NCBI RefSeq assembly: GCF_017491605.1
Contig: NZ_JAFGYY010000007.1
Span: forward strand, 218,896 to 282,895
Origin: Pseudomonas sp. 30_B
GTDB lineage: Bacteria > Pseudomonadota > Gammaproteobacteria > Pseudomonadales > Pseudomonadaceae
Direction of reading: 5' to 3'
Length of the DNA: 64,000 nucleotides
The first letter of the stretch is position 1. Each line of letters begins with the position of its first letter. The translations under genes and the position numbers were made by a program. Positions 25,375 to 34,839 of the stretch are shown here, piece by piece. The notes beneath the pieces are model-generated. The model did not search any database. It saw only the letters and a list, made by a program, of their open reading frames with translations, and was not told the origin of the DNA.

Positions 25375-26754
25375 ATGAGCCTCAGCGTTTTCGACATGTT
25401 CAAGCCCGGCGTCGGGCCGTCCAGCTCCCACACCGTGGGGCCGATGCGCGCCACCCGCGAGTTCGTCGACCGCCTGCGGGCGGAGGGCCTGCTGGAACAG
25501 GTGACAGCGATCGAGGTGCACCTCTACGGCTCCCTCAGCGCCACCGGCAAGGGTCACGCCACCGACCGCGCCTGCCTGATCGGACTGCTCGGCATCGACC
25601 CGGCGGAAGCCGACCCGGCCGCGCTGGCGCCACAGGTGGACGACATCCTGCTGCGCCATCGCCTGCGCCTGGGCGGCGTGCGGGAAATCGACTTCGACCC
25701 GGCGCAGCAACTGGTCTTCCACGACGACAGCCTGCCCGCCCACCCCAACGGCCTGCACCTGCGGGCGCTGGCAGGCAATGGCGAGCTGCTGGCCGAGCGC
25801 ATCTGCTATTCCGTGGGCGGTGGTTTCGTGGTCGACCAGGCCGACTTCAACACCGACCGTGCCCTGCCCGACAGCCCCATGCCCTACCCCTTCCACAGCG
25901 CCGAGGAATTGCTGCGCCTGTGCCACCAGCAGGGATTCAAACGCATCAGCGACCTGATGTGGGCCAATGAGCTCGCCGTGCGCAGCGAGGCGGAAATCCA
26001 CGCCGGCCTTGCGCATATCTGGGAGGAAATGCAGGCCTGCGTACGCCGTGGCCTGGAAACCGAAGGCACCCTGCCCGGCGGACTCAAGGTGCGCCGCCGC
26101 GCGCCCATGCTCTACCGCCGGCTGAACGAAGCCGACAGCGGCAACCTGATCGCCAGCACCCTGGGCGCCATGGACTGGGTGGACCTCTGGGCGCTGGCGG
26201 TGAACGAGGAGAACGCCGCCGGCGGGCGGGTGGTGACCGCCCCCACCAACGGCGCCGCCGGCATCGTTCCGGCGGTGCTGCACTACTACGCCCGCTACGA
26301 CACCCAGGCCAACGCGGACGCCATCGAACGCTACCTGCTCACCGCCGCCGCCATCGGCATCCTGTGCAAGCTCAACGCCTCGATCTCCGGCGCCGAAGTG
26401 GGCTGCCAGGGCGAAGTGGGCTCGGCCTGCGCCATGGCCGCCGGCGGCCTGGCGGAAGTCCTCGGCGGCAGCCTGGAACAGGTGGAGAACGCCGCCGAGA
26501 TCGGCCTGGAGCACAACCTCGGGCTGACCTGCGACCCGGTGGCCGGGCTGGTGCAGGTGCCCTGCATCGAACGCAATGCCATGGCCTCGCTCAAGGCCAT
26601 CAACGCCGCCCAGCTGGCCCTGCGCGGCGATGGCCAGCATCTGGTCAGCCTGGACAAGGCCATCGACACCCTGCGCGATACCGGGCGCGACATGATGGAC
26701 AAGTACAAGGAGACCTCGAAGGGCGGGCTGGCGGTGAATGTGATTGCCTGTTGA
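25375..26754 (+). CDS. sdaA: L-serine ammonia-lyase (L-serine deaminase, iron-sulfur type)
   Basis: A 459-residue single-chain L-serine dehydratase, which converts L-serine to pyruvate and ammonia. The N-terminal beta domain opens with [20 protein letters not shown]. The catalytic alpha domain has the three conserved cysteines for the oxygen-labile [4Fe-4S] cluster, in [25 protein letters not shown] and VPCIERN. GGAGG precedes the ATG by 8 bases. It stands alone between repeat-rich gaps. Length is normal for the SdaA/SdaB group. Confidence 0.95.
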   Translation: MSLSVFDMFKPGVGPSSSHTVGPMRATREFVDRLRAEGLLEQVTAIEVHLYGSLSATGKGHATDRACLIGLLGIDPAEADPAALAPQVDDILLRHRLRLGGVREIDFDPAQQLVFHDDSLPAHPNGLHLRALAGNGELLAERICYSVGGGFVVDQADFNTDRALPDSPMPYPFHSAEELLRLCHQQGFKRISDLMWANELAVRSEAEIHAGLAHIWEEMQACVRRGLETEGTLPGGLKVRRRAPMLYRRLNEADSGNLIASTLGAMDWVDLWALAVNEENAAGGRVVTAPTNGAAGIVPAVLHYYARYDTQANADAIERYLLTAAAIGILCKLNASISGAEVGCQGEVGSACAMAAGGLAEVLGGSLEQVENAAEIGLEHNLGLTCDPVAGLVQVPCIERNAMASLKAINAAQLALRGDGQHLVSLDKAIDTLRDTGRDMMDKYKETSKGGLAVNVIAC

Positions 26755-27063
26755 GTGGTGCCACTGCGGCAGGCGTAGGAGCGAGCTATGCGCGCGATCG
26801 CGGGCATGGCCCGCTCCTACAAGGAACCGCTCGGCCATTTCTTGCACCGCCCGAGACAAACCTTCTCACCCCCGGAGAAAATCGTTAGCTAGCTTTCTTT
26901 TTTCCCCTCTTCGAGCTAACGTCGCATCCGCAGAACAATCGAAAACCTTCCAAAGGCCCGCCACGTAGACTGTCGCGCAGGCGCGTTCGCGCAATGCCTG
27001 CCATGCTCTTCTGCGGTCCTTTCGACCCCCTCCCCCGTGATATCCCCGACGACTGGAGACTCC
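26755..27063. repeat. 309-base gap with a REP pair and an inverted repeat
   Basis: A REP pair spans 26775-26820 (GTAGGAGCGAGC...GCCCGCTCCTAC). Farther on, CGTTAGCT (26883-26890) and AGCTAACG (26914-26921) are inverted around a pyrimidine-rich loop. The rest should hold the promoter of the next gene; I cannot point to a -35/-10 with confidence. Confidence 0.7.
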
Positions 27064-28668
27064 ATGAACCTGTCGCTCCTGAGCCGTTATGCCTTCTTCG
27101 CCGCCTGTGTCCTGTTCACCCTGATCAGCCTGCCGTTCCTTGGCGACGTCTGGCCGCTGACCCTGCTGACCTTCGCCCTCAGCGTGCTGGGCGTGATCGA
27201 CCTGTGCCAGCACCGCCACGCGGTGCGGCGTAACTACCCGATCCTCGGCAACATCCGCTACCTGGTCGAAGCCATCCGCCCGGAAATCCGCCAGTACCTG
27301 CTCGAAGGCGACCAGGAGGCACTGCCCTTCTCCCGCGCCCAGCGCGCCCTGGTGTACTCGCGGGCGAAGAACGAGACCGCCGACAAGCCATTCGGCACCC
27401 TGATCGACGTCTACCAGTCGGGCTTCGAATTCATTGCCCACTCCATCCGCCCGGCGCCGGTCTCCGATCCGCGCACCTTCCGCGTCGACGTCGGCGGGCC
27501 GGAGTGCAAGCAGCCCTACTCCATCTCGGTGTTCAACATCTCGGCGATGAGCTTCGGCTCCCTCAGCGCCAACGCCATCCGCGCGCTGAACAAGGGCGCC
27601 AAGATGGGCGGCTTCATCCATGACACCGGCGAGGGCAGCATCAGCCCCTACCACCGCGAATACGGCGGCGACCTGACCTGGGAACTGGGCAGCGGCTACT
27701 TCGGCTGCCGCAACGACGACGGCACCTTCAGCCCCGAGCGCTTCGCCAAACAGGCGGTCGACCCGCAGGTGAAGATGATCGAGATCAAGCTCAGCCAGGG
27801 CGCCAAGCCCGGCCACGGCGGCATCCTGCCCAAGCACAAGGTGACCCAGGAAATCGCCTCCACCCGTGGCGTGCCCATGGGCCAGGACTGCATCTCGCCC
27901 TCTTCCCACAGCGCCTTCAGCACCCCCAAGGAACTGCTCGACTTCATCGTCAGGCTGCGTGAACTCTCCGGCGGCAAGCCGGTGGGCTTCAAGCTGTGCA
28001 TCGGCCACCCGTGGGAGTTCATGGGCATCGCCAAGGCCATGCACGAGACCGGCATCCTCCCCGACTTCATCGTGGTCGACGGCAAGGAAGGCGGCACCGG
28101 CGCGGCGCCCCTGGAATTCACCGACCACATGGGCCTGCCGATGCGCGAAGGCCTGCTGTTCGTGCACAACACCCTGGTCGGCCTGGGCCTGCGCGACAAG
28201 ATCCGCATCGGCGCCAGCGGCAAGATCGTCAGCGCCTTCGACATCGCCAGTGTGCTGGCCATGGGCGCCGACTGGGCCAACTCGGCACGCGGCTTCATGT
28301 TCGCCATCGGCTGCATCCAGTCGCAGAGCTGCCATACCAACAAATGCCCGACCGGCGTGGCCACCCAGGACCCGCTGCGCCAGCGCGCGCTGGTGGTGCC
28401 GGACAAGGCCGAGCGGGTGTTCAACTTCCATCACAACACCCTCAAGGGTCTGGCCGAAATGATCGCCGCCGCCGGCATCCAGCATCCCTCGCAACTGGAA
28501 GCCAAGCACCTGGTGCGCCGCGTCTCGGCCACCGAGATCCGCCTGTTCTCGCACCTGCACTACTTCCTCAAGCCCGGCGAGCTGCTCTCGGGTGACATCG
28601 AGGGTGAGTTCTACGAGCGCATCTGGCGCATGGCGCGCAGCGACAGCTTCGAAGCGGCGGCCGGCTGA
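27064..28668 (+). CDS. Membrane-anchored FMN-binding glutamate-synthase-like protein
   Basis: A 534-residue protein matching the central FMN/iron-sulfur domain of the glutamate synthase large subunit but lacking the N-terminal amidotransferase and the C-terminal GXGXG domains. Two membrane helices at about 8-50 precede the soluble part, so it is probably inner-membrane bound. FMN-barrel motifs include ISAMSFGSLSANAI, KPGHGGILPKHKVT and VVDGKEGGTGAAP. The 3Fe-4S cysteines are Cys-x5-Cys-x4-Cys in CIQSQSCHTNKCPTG. The electron donor and substrate are unknown; related stand-alone proteins are common in Pseudomonas. The start follows GGAGA. Confidence 0.88.
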   Translation: MNLSLLSRYAFFAACVLFTLISLPFLGDVWPLTLLTFALSVLGVIDLCQHRHAVRRNYPILGNIRYLVEAIRPEIRQYLLEGDQEALPFSRAQRALVYSRAKNETADKPFGTLIDVYQSGFEFIAHSIRPAPVSDPRTFRVDVGGPECKQPYSISVFNISAMSFGSLSANAIRALNKGAKMGGFIHDTGEGSISPYHREYGGDLTWELGSGYFGCRNDDGTFSPERFAKQAVDPQVKMIEIKLSQGAKPGHGGILPKHKVTQEIASTRGVPMGQDCISPSSHSAFSTPKELLDFIVRLRELSGGKPVGFKLCIGHPWEFMGIAKAMHETGILPDFIVVDGKEGGTGAAPLEFTDHMGLPMREGLLFVHNTLVGLGLRDKIRIGASGKIVSAFDIASVLAMGADWANSARGFMFAIGCIQSQSCHTNKCPTGVATQDPLRQRALVVPDKAERVFNFHHNTLKGLAEMIAAAGIQHPSQLEAKHLVRRVSATEIRLFSHLHYFLKPGELLSGDIEGEFYERIWRMARSDSFEAAAG

Positions 28669-28776
28669 TCCTCCCCTGATCGTGCGGCCATCGGATCGAT
28701 GGCTGCACGAATCTTCCAGACAGCCTCCCCTCGCGCGTTATGCTGGCCAACCGGGCAAGCGAGGCGAGAACGGCCC

Positions 28777-29613
28777 ATGCACAAGGACAACTGGATCGAC
28801 CTGCTGCAGGATGCCGACACCGGCATCCAGAGCCTGCGCGCGCACTTCAAGGGTCACGCCTATGACCCGCACTGGCACGACAGCTACCTGATCGGCTTCA
28901 CCGAATCCGGCGTGCAGCAGTTCCGCTGCCGGGGTGAACGGCACATCAGCACCGCCGGCAAGGTGTTCTTCCTCGAACCCGGCGACATCCACGACGGCGA
29001 CGCGCCCACCGAAGGCGGCTTCACCTACCGCATGCTCTACCTCGACGCTCCCTGGCTGGAGCGGGAAATCGGCAACCTGTTCGAACAGGCCCCGGCCAAC
29101 TGCCAGCTCGGCGTCCCTGAACTGCTGTTCGACGACCCGCAGCTGGTGCCACGAATCGATAACGCCTTCCAGGCGGTGCACGGCAACGACCTGAAGATCG
29201 TCCGCCAGGCCGCCATCGACGACCTGCTCGACGGCCTCACCCGCCGCCTGCAATGGCGCCAGCGCAGCGTGGCGCAACCGCACCTGCCGCTGGTGGCGCA
29301 GCGGGCGCGGGACTACCTGCACGCCAACCTGATGCAGGATATCGGCCTGGATGACCTCGCCCGTGCCTGCGGCTGCGACCGTTTCCGCCTGACCCGCGCC
29401 TTCAAGCAGGCCTTCGGCCTGCCGCCGCACGCCTACCTGATCCAGTTGCGCCTGGCCCGCGCGCGCCAGCTGCTCGGCCGTGGCCTCGCACCGGCGGAGG
29501 TGGCCGCGGACCTCGGCTTTGCCGACCAGAGCCACCTCGGCCGCTGGTTCCGCCGCGCCTACGGGGTGACGCCGGCCTACTACCGCAAACGCTGCTCAAA
29601 GCTTCCAGACTGA
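28777..29613 (+). CDS. AraC-family regulator with N-terminal cupin sensor
   Basis: A 278-residue regulator. An AraC-type cupin (residues 20-95, HWHDSYLIGFTESG, FLEPGDIHDG) is joined to a double helix-turn-helix C-terminus (about 175-275; IGLDDLARACGCDRFRLTRAFKQAFG and VAADLGFADQSHLGRWFRRAYGVTP split across helices). It is 54 bases upstream of a LysE-type exporter on the same strand, a frequent pairing in which the AraC protein controls the exporter. The ATG at 28777 begins the cupin; upstream in-frame starts have poor ribosome sites. Confidence 0.9.
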   Translation: MHKDNWIDLLQDADTGIQSLRAHFKGHAYDPHWHDSYLIGFTESGVQQFRCRGERHISTAGKVFFLEPGDIHDGDAPTEGGFTYRMLYLDAPWLEREIGNLFEQAPANCQLGVPELLFDDPQLVPRIDNAFQAVHGNDLKIVRQAAIDDLLDGLTRRLQWRQRSVAQPHLPLVAQRARDYLHANLMQDIGLDDLARACGCDRFRLTRAFKQAFGLPPHAYLIQLRLARARQLLGRGLAPAEVAADLGFADQSHLGRWFRRAYGVTPAYYRKRCSKLPD

Positions 29614-29666
29614 GCCGCAAGCGCTGGCGAAGATAAGGCTCCCACTGATTCAGCGGAGCCCTCGCC

Positions 29667-30275
29667 ATGACCCTCGCGCAGACCAGCCAATGGCTGCCCT
29701 TCCTGCTTTTCGCCTTCGTCTCCGCCATCACCCCCGGCCCGACCAACCTGCTGGTGTTCAGCAACAGCGCCCGCTTCGGCTGGGGCGCGGCGCTGCCGAT
29801 CATCCTCGGCGGCTGCGGCGCGGCGGCCGCGCTGGTGCTGGCGGTGGGCAGCGGCCTGGGCGAGGCGCTGGCGCGCCTGCCCGGTGTGCAACAGGCCATG
29901 AGCGCGGTCGGGGTGCTGTGGCTGAGCTGGCTGGCCTGGCAGATCTTCCGCAGTCCGCCGGCCAGCCTGGAACGGGATAGCGACGTGGCGCGGCTGGGCC
30001 TGGTCGGCGCCGCCGCGCTGCAACTGGTGAACCCCAAGACCTGGATGATGGCCCTGGCCGTGGTCAGCGTGTACGCCGGCCACGGTGCCGACCGCCTGGA
30101 CCGGGTGCAGTTGCTGTCGCTGCTGTTCTTCCTGGTGTCGATCCCCTGCATGAGCGTCTGGGCCAGCCTCGGCATCGGCAGCCAGCGCCTGCTCTCCCCC
30201 CGGCAGTTGCAGCGGCTGAACCAGCTGATGGCGATCCTGCTGCTGATCTCGGCCTGGGCCGGCGCGCTGCTCTGA
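29667..30275 (+). CDS. LysE-family amino-acid/metabolite exporter
   Basis: A 202-residue LysE/RhtB exporter with six hydrophobic segments and the conserved N-terminal motif AITPGPTNLLV and the later LQLVNPKTWMMALAV. Such proteins export amino acids or homoserine lactone-like compounds with proton exchange. It follows an AraC regulator gene and ends 5 bases before the convergent LysR gene. Substrate is not predictable. Confidence 0.92.
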   Translation: MTLAQTSQWLPFLLFAFVSAITPGPTNLLVFSNSARFGWGAALPIILGGCGAAAALVLAVGSGLGEALARLPGVQQAMSAVGVLWLSWLAWQIFRSPPASLERDSDVARLGLVGAAALQLVNPKTWMMALAVVSVYAGHGADRLDRVQLLSLLFFLVSIPCMSVWASLGIGSQRLLSPRQLQRLNQLMAILLLISAWAGALL

Positions 30276-30280
30276 GTGGC

Positions 30281-31189
30281 TCAGGCGATGCCGTTCCGCT
30301 GCAGCGCGGCGCGCAGATGTTCGATGAAGGCGTGAATCTTGCGCGTGGCCCGGCGGTTGCTCGGGTACACCGCAAGAATCTGCGCGCCGAAGGTGTCCGG
30401 CTCGAAATAGAACGGATCCAGCACCGTGACCAGCCGCCCGGAGCGCAGATGCTCCAGCACGCTCCAGCGCGGGCACGGCAGCAGGCCGTGTCCATCCAGG
30501 CAGGCCCGGAGCAGCACTTCCTGGTTGTCGCTGCTCAGGCGCCCATGGCGCGGCGTCGAATAGCGCTCGCCGCCCAGGTCGAACCACCAGCGGTCCTCCA
30601 GCGCCGGATGGCGGTAGATCAGGCACTCGTGCTCGATGACCTCGTGCGGGTGCGTGGGCGTGCCACGCCGCGCGAGATAGGCCGGGCTCGCGCAGACCAC
30701 CAGGCGGCTGCCGGCCAGCGGCTGGGCGATCAGCCCCGGCAGGTCGCTGTTGCCCATGCGCAGGGCGAGGTCGTAGCGTCCATCGAGCAGGTCGAGGTAG
30801 CTGTCGGAGAGGTCCACCTGCAAGCGCACGTCCGGGTGCTGGGAGAGAAAGTCCGCACAGGCCTGGTCGAGGAAGGCCGGGCCGAACACCAGCGGCGCCG
30901 TGACCCGCAATACGCCGCGCAGGCTGTGGTGCAACTGGGCGATCTCCTCGGTGGTCTCGCGCATGCGCTCCAGCACTTCGCGGGCGCCTTCCAGGTAAAG
31001 CTGGCCCGCCTCGGTCAGCGACATGCTGCGCGTGGTGCGCTCGAACAGCCGCGCCCCCAGCTCGCTTTCCAGCAGGCCGATGGCCTTGGTCACGGCGGAG
31101 GGCGTCTTGCCCAGACGCTCGGCGGCGCGGCTGAAACTGCCGGTTTCGGCACTGGCGACGAACATCTCCAGACTGCTGAACTTGTCCAT
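30281..31189 (-). CDS. LysR-type transcriptional regulator
   Basis: A 302-residue LysR protein of the CrgA/DmlR-like subgroup. The winged HTH covers residues 4-62 (TGSFSRAAERLGKTPSAVTKAI), and the effector-binding domain follows (LRVTAPLVFGPAFL, LALRMGNSDLPGLIAQPLA, LSSDNQEVLLRACLDGHGL). It is divergent, with a 114-base spacer, from the exported amidohydrolase gene and probably regulates it and the downstream porin. Confidence 0.92.
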   Translation of the reverse strand: MDKFSSLEMFVASAETGSFSRAAERLGKTPSAVTKAIGLLESELGARLFERTTRSMSLTEAGQLYLEGAREVLERMRETTEEIAQLHHSLRGVLRVTAPLVFGPAFLDQACADFLSQHPDVRLQVDLSDSYLDLLDGRYDLALRMGNSDLPGLIAQPLAGSRLVVCASPAYLARRGTPTHPHEVIEHECLIYRHPALEDRWWFDLGGERYSTPRHGRLSSDNQEVLLRACLDGHGLLPCPRWSVLEHLRSGRLVTVLDPFYFEPDTFGAQILAVYPSNRRATRKIHAFIEHLRAALQRNGIA

Positions 31190-31303
31190 ATTCGTTCCAA
31201 ACGTTCACAAGTGTTATGAGCGATAGCGCCTTTCTGGCCGTTAGCCACCCCGATAGCCTCTTGCGCAGACCAATAAAAATCAACCGGCACACAAGGGTAA
31301 CTC

Positions 31304-33061
31304 ATGCACACGTGGCTCAAAGGCGCGCTGGCAGTAGCGATCGCACTCAGCACTTTGGAAGCACAGGCACAGAACGCGGACCTGATTCTGCTTAACGGCA
31401 AGGTCTTCACCGCCGAACCCGGCCAGGCGCTGCAACAGGCCGTCGCGGTGGCGGACGGCAAAGTGCTGAAAGTCGGCTCCAACGACGAAATCCGCGCCCT
31501 GGGCGATGCCAAGAGCAAGGTCGTCGACCTTGGCGGCAAGGTCCTGATGCCGGGCTTCATCGACAGCCACTCGCACGCCGTGTTCGGCGGCCTGGAGCTG
31601 ATCTCCGCCAGCCTGGAAGATGAGCAGATGGACCTCGACGCCTTCATCAAGCGCCTGAAGCAGGACCGCGACAGCGGCAAGGCGCGCAAGGGCGACATCG
31701 TGGTGATGAACGGTATGCACTCCAGCTACTGGTCCCAGGCCGACGGACTGGCCAAGCACCTGAACCACGGCGAGTGGGCAAAGGTGCCGGTGGTGCTGAT
31801 CGGCAGCGACCACCACACCGCCTGGGCCAACGCCGCCATGCTCAAGCGTGCAGGCCTCGACGCCAAGCGCGTGCGCGGCCTGAGCGAGCTGGAACAGAAG
31901 AACGTCGCCCACGACAAGAACTTCAACCCCACCGGCTTCGTCGTCGACTCCGGCTTCGACCTGGTTGCCGCCGCCATGCCGGCCGCTGACGAGAAGACCC
32001 TGGATCGCGCCGGCCTCGCCGCGGTGCAATACAACAACAGCCTCGGCATCACCGCCTGGATGGACCCGGCCGCCAACGGCGCCCCGGGTGAGGCGGTGTT
32101 CAACATCAAGCCCACCGAGAAGAGCGTCGGCATCCTGCCGGCCTACCGCGACCTGGCTCGCGACGGCAAGCTCACCGCCCACGTCGCGGCGCTGCAGGTG
32201 GTCAATCCGAAGAGCACCCCGGCCGACCTGGACGTGATCGAGAAGGTTCGCCAGCAGTTCCAGGGCATCCCCAACCTGACCCTGCCGGGCATCAAGGTCT
32301 TCGCCGACGGCGTGATCGAATTCCCGGCCCAGTCCGCCGCACTGCTGGAGGAATACAAGAACAGCCACAAGCCCGGCGAACTACTGATCGATCCGAAGCA
32401 TTTCGGCGAGCTGGTCAGTGCCGCCGACAAGCGTGGCTGGCTGGTGCACATCCACGCCATCGGCGACCGCGCGGTGCGCGAATCGCTCAACGGCATCGAG
32501 CAGGCGCGCAAGGATCGCCAGAGCGGCGTCGCCCATTCGATCACCCACCTGCAACTGGTCACTCCGCAGGACTACCCGCGCTTCAAGCAGCTGGGCGTGA
32601 TCGCCTCGATGCAGCTGGACTGGGCCGCTGCGGAAAGTTACACCGAAGAGCTGGTAAAGCCCTACATCGGCGATGACGAATACCGCGGCATGTACCCGGC
32701 CAAGTCCCTGCTGGACAACGGCGCCGAAATCGCCGGCGCCAGCGACTGGCCGGTGTCCACCCCGGACCCGATGAAAGCCATCTACCAGGCCGTTACCCGC
32801 AAGGGAGAACTGGGCGTGCTGGGCGCCGACCAGCGCGTCGACCGCGAAACCATGTTCTACGCCTACACCCGCAACGCCGCGCAGGCCATCGGCCTGGACA
32901 AGCAGATCGGCACCCTCGCTCCAGGCAAGCAGGCCGACATGGTCGTCCTCGACCGTGACGTGTTCACCGTGCCCGACGAGCAACTGGGCGAAGCCCGCGT
33001 GCTGCACACCCTGTTCGAAGGTCGCGAGGTCTACCGCGCCGACGACGCTCCGGCTCTCTGA
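31304..33061 (+). CDS. Exported YtcJ-like amidohydrolase
   Basis: A 585-residue metal-dependent amidohydrolase of the YtcJ/amidohydrolase-3 group. It has a Sec signal peptide (residues 1-23, cleavage after AQA), which is unusual for this family, so it should work in the periplasm. Metal-binding His pairs are in MPGFIDSHSH (near residue 88), HIHAIGDRAV (near 386) and ITHLQL; the catalytic Asp is in GASDWPVSTPDP. The enzyme would hydrolyse an N-acyl or cyclic amide. A LysR gene diverges from it and an outer-membrane channel gene follows. Confidence 0.88.
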   Translation: MHTWLKGALAVAIALSTLEAQAQNADLILLNGKVFTAEPGQALQQAVAVADGKVLKVGSNDEIRALGDAKSKVVDLGGKVLMPGFIDSHSHAVFGGLELISASLEDEQMDLDAFIKRLKQDRDSGKARKGDIVVMNGMHSSYWSQADGLAKHLNHGEWAKVPVVLIGSDHHTAWANAAMLKRAGLDAKRVRGLSELEQKNVAHDKNFNPTGFVVDSGFDLVAAAMPAADEKTLDRAGLAAVQYNNSLGITAWMDPAANGAPGEAVFNIKPTEKSVGILPAYRDLARDGKLTAHVAALQVVNPKSTPADLDVIEKVRQQFQGIPNLTLPGIKVFADGVIEFPAQSAALLEEYKNSHKPGELLIDPKHFGELVSAADKRGWLVHIHAIGDRAVRESLNGIEQARKDRQSGVAHSITHLQLVTPQDYPRFKQLGVIASMQLDWAAAESYTEELVKPYIGDDEYRGMYPAKSLLDNGAEIAGASDWPVSTPDPMKAIYQAVTRKGELGVLGADQRVDRETMFYAYTRNAAQAIGLDKQIGTLAPGKQADMVVLDRDVFTVPDEQLGEARVLHTLFEGREVYRADDAPAL

Positions 33062-33106
33062 CCGAGTCGGGCTCCTGCGCCGGGGTCTGAACACCCCTGG
33101 CGCCCT

Positions 33107-33176
33107 GCCCGCCAGCCCAGCCCTCTCTTCAAGTCCCTCGGCGACGTCGAGCGGGCTGGCGCTGCGCGGGCCTTTT
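33107..33176 (+). terminator. Possible terminator between amidohydrolase and porin genes
   Basis: GCCAGCCC (33111-33118) pairs with GGGCTGGC (33153-33160), with additional GCCC/GGGC pairing outside, and CCTTTT follows at 33171-33176. The loop is large, so strength is uncertain. Confidence 0.4.
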
Positions 33177-33216
33177 CACACTGCCCCACAGACAATCACA
33201 ACAAAGGGACATCCGC

Positions 33217-33960
33217 ATGAACCGCCCGCAATGGCTCCTCGGTGCGCTGCTCGCCTGCGCACCGCTCACCCACACCCAGGCCGTGGAACTCAACGAAGAC
33301 TTCATGCTGCAGATCGACGCCGCGCTGGTCAGCGACTATCGCACCCGCGGCATCTCGCAGACCAAGGGCGACCCGGCCGCCCAGTTCGGCCTCACCCTGC
33401 AGCACGTCAGCGGTCTGTACGCAGGCGCCTGGACCTCCAACGTCGATTACGGCTACGGCTACGACACCCGCCAGGAAGTGGACTACTACGCCGGCTGGTA
33501 CTGGCAGGCCAACGAGGACGTGGCCCTGGACCTGGGCTACGTCAAATACACCTATCCCAAGTCGAGCCAGTTCAACCAGAGCGACACCTACGCCATCCTC
33601 CACGCCTACGGCTTCGAGGCGGGGGTCTACTACGGCAACGACTACCCCAACTACTTCGGCGACAAGAACAGCAACCTCTACAGCTACCTGGCCTACAACG
33701 CCGATCTGCCGGCCGAGTTCAAGCTGCGTACGCGCTTCGGCCACAACGACGCCAAGGACCCGCTCTACCTCTCCGGCAGCGGCGACACCCGCGACGGCTA
33801 CAACGAGTGGGAGGTCAAGCTGAGCCACGAACTGGTGGGGCTGGACTGGTCGCTGAGCTATATCGACACCGATCTTTCGCAGAACGAGTGCTTCAACAAC
33901 AACGGCTACAAGGACGTCTGCACCGCCACCGTGGTGGCCGGTGTGTCGAAGAGCTTCTAA
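33217..33960 (+). CDS. TorF-family outer-membrane porin-like protein
   Basis: A 247-residue beta-barrel protein of the TIGR02001/TorF family. It has a signal peptide (1-22, cleavage near TQA), the family opening SDYRTRGISQTKGDPA, alternating aromatic strands rich in Tyr/Trp/Asp (YAGWYWQANEDVALDLGY), and a C-terminal Phe typical of outer-membrane insertion. It lies 155 bases after the exported amidohydrolase and may admit its substrate. AAGGG precedes the ATG. Its stop overlaps the convergent DoxX gene by 4 bases. Confidence 0.88.
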   Translation: MNRPQWLLGALLACAPLTHTQAVELNEDFMLQIDAALVSDYRTRGISQTKGDPAAQFGLTLQHVSGLYAGAWTSNVDYGYGYDTRQEVDYYAGWYWQANEDVALDLGYVKYTYPKSSQFNQSDTYAILHAYGFEAGVYYGNDYPNYFGDKNSNLYSYLAYNADLPAEFKLRTRFGHNDAKDPLYLSGSGDTRDGYNEWEVKLSHELVGLDWSLSYIDTDLSQNECFNNNGYKDVCTATVVAGVSKSF

Positions 33961-34349
33961 CGCAGGGCATTCGGGCGGGGCAGCCGCGCGCCCCGCTCGC
34001 CCTGCAGGGCGATCAGGCACAGCGCCAGCGCGGCGATATTGGTGGTGACCGGGTTGAAGGCGCCCAGCAGCAGCGCCGGCGAGAACAGCGCCACGTCCGC
34101 CAGCAAGGCCACCAGGGCCACGGCGGCAATCCACAGTGGCCAGCGGCTGCGACGCAGCAGGAGGATGGCGAGCCCCAGGACCATCTCCGCGGCACCCGCG
34201 GCCTGGGCAACGCGCAGGGTCGACAGCGGCCAGTCATGGGCCTCGATCATGCGCACTTCGTCGGGACTCAGGAACAACAGCTTCGGCACCAGCCCGTGGT
34301 AGAGGAACACCACGCCCAGTACCAGACGCGCGATGGCGGCGCTAGCCAT
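33957..34349 (-). CDS. DoxX-like small membrane protein
   Basis: A 130-residue protein with four predicted membrane helices and the DoxX-like arrangement (LVLGVVFLYHGLVPKL, RVAQAAGAAEMVLGLAIL, WPLWIAAVALVALLADV). DoxX-like proteins are often found with redox partners; here it is preceded, with an 8-base overlap, by a DCC-type thiol-disulfide oxidoreductase, so the two may act together on membrane redox balance. A longer frame is possible but would begin inside the upstream gene without a ribosome site. Confidence 0.78.
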   Translation of the reverse strand: MASAAIARLVLGVVFLYHGLVPKLLFLSPDEVRMIEAHDWPLSTLRVAQAAGAAEMVLGLAILLLRRSRWPLWIAAVALVALLADVALFSPALLLGAFNPVTTNIAALALCLIALQGERGARLPRPNALR

Positions 34350-34770
34350 TGCCCAGGAAGCGCCCTCGGAATTCCGGCGAGGGCACCAGGCAGCGCTCCT
34401 CACGGCCGAACAGGCGATAGCGGTTGAGGGCGATACGGTCATAGAACGCATCACGCCAGGACATGGGCACCAGCCACAGGATACGCAGCCAGCTCCACGG
34501 CGCCGGCAACTGGCCGATCACGCGGAGGAAGGCTTCGCTGCGGTCGTAGCCGCAGTGACCGTCGATGTACAGCATGGTGTCGAAGTAGTCGGTCGGCAGC
34601 CCGAACCAGTCGAGGATCATCTGGCCCTCCTTCGACTGCACACTGCACAGCTTCATGCGCTGCTGGCGGTCATGGCGCAGGAGGAAGCGGCTCCAGCCGT
34701 TGCACAGGCGGCATGCGCCGTCGAACAGCACGACTTTGTCACCGGGAAGCATGTTGGGGGGCAGCGGCAT
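34342..34770 (-). CDS. DCC-family thiol-disulfide oxidoreductase
   Basis: A 142-residue protein of the DCC (DUF393) family. The defining DxxCxxC motif is FDGACRLCNGW near residue 25, with the two cysteines forming the redox pair. GGAG lies 10 bases before the ATG at 34770; that start places the motif at the usual distance from the N-terminus. It overlaps the DoxX-like gene. The family is thought to exchange thiols or disulfides; no partner protein is known. Confidence 0.88.
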   Translation of the reverse strand: MPLPPNMLPGDKVVLFDGACRLCNGWSRFLLRHDRQQRMKLCSVQSKEGQMILDWFGLPTDYFDTMLYIDGHCGYDRSEAFLRVIGQLPAPWSWLRILWLVPMSWRDAFYDRIALNRYRLFGREERCLVPSPEFRGRFLGNG

Positions 34771-34839
34771 GGCCTGGTCTCCAGAAACCTGGTCCGCACA
34801 CTTTGCCCGGAGTATGTGACAACTACGGGATCTCATCGC

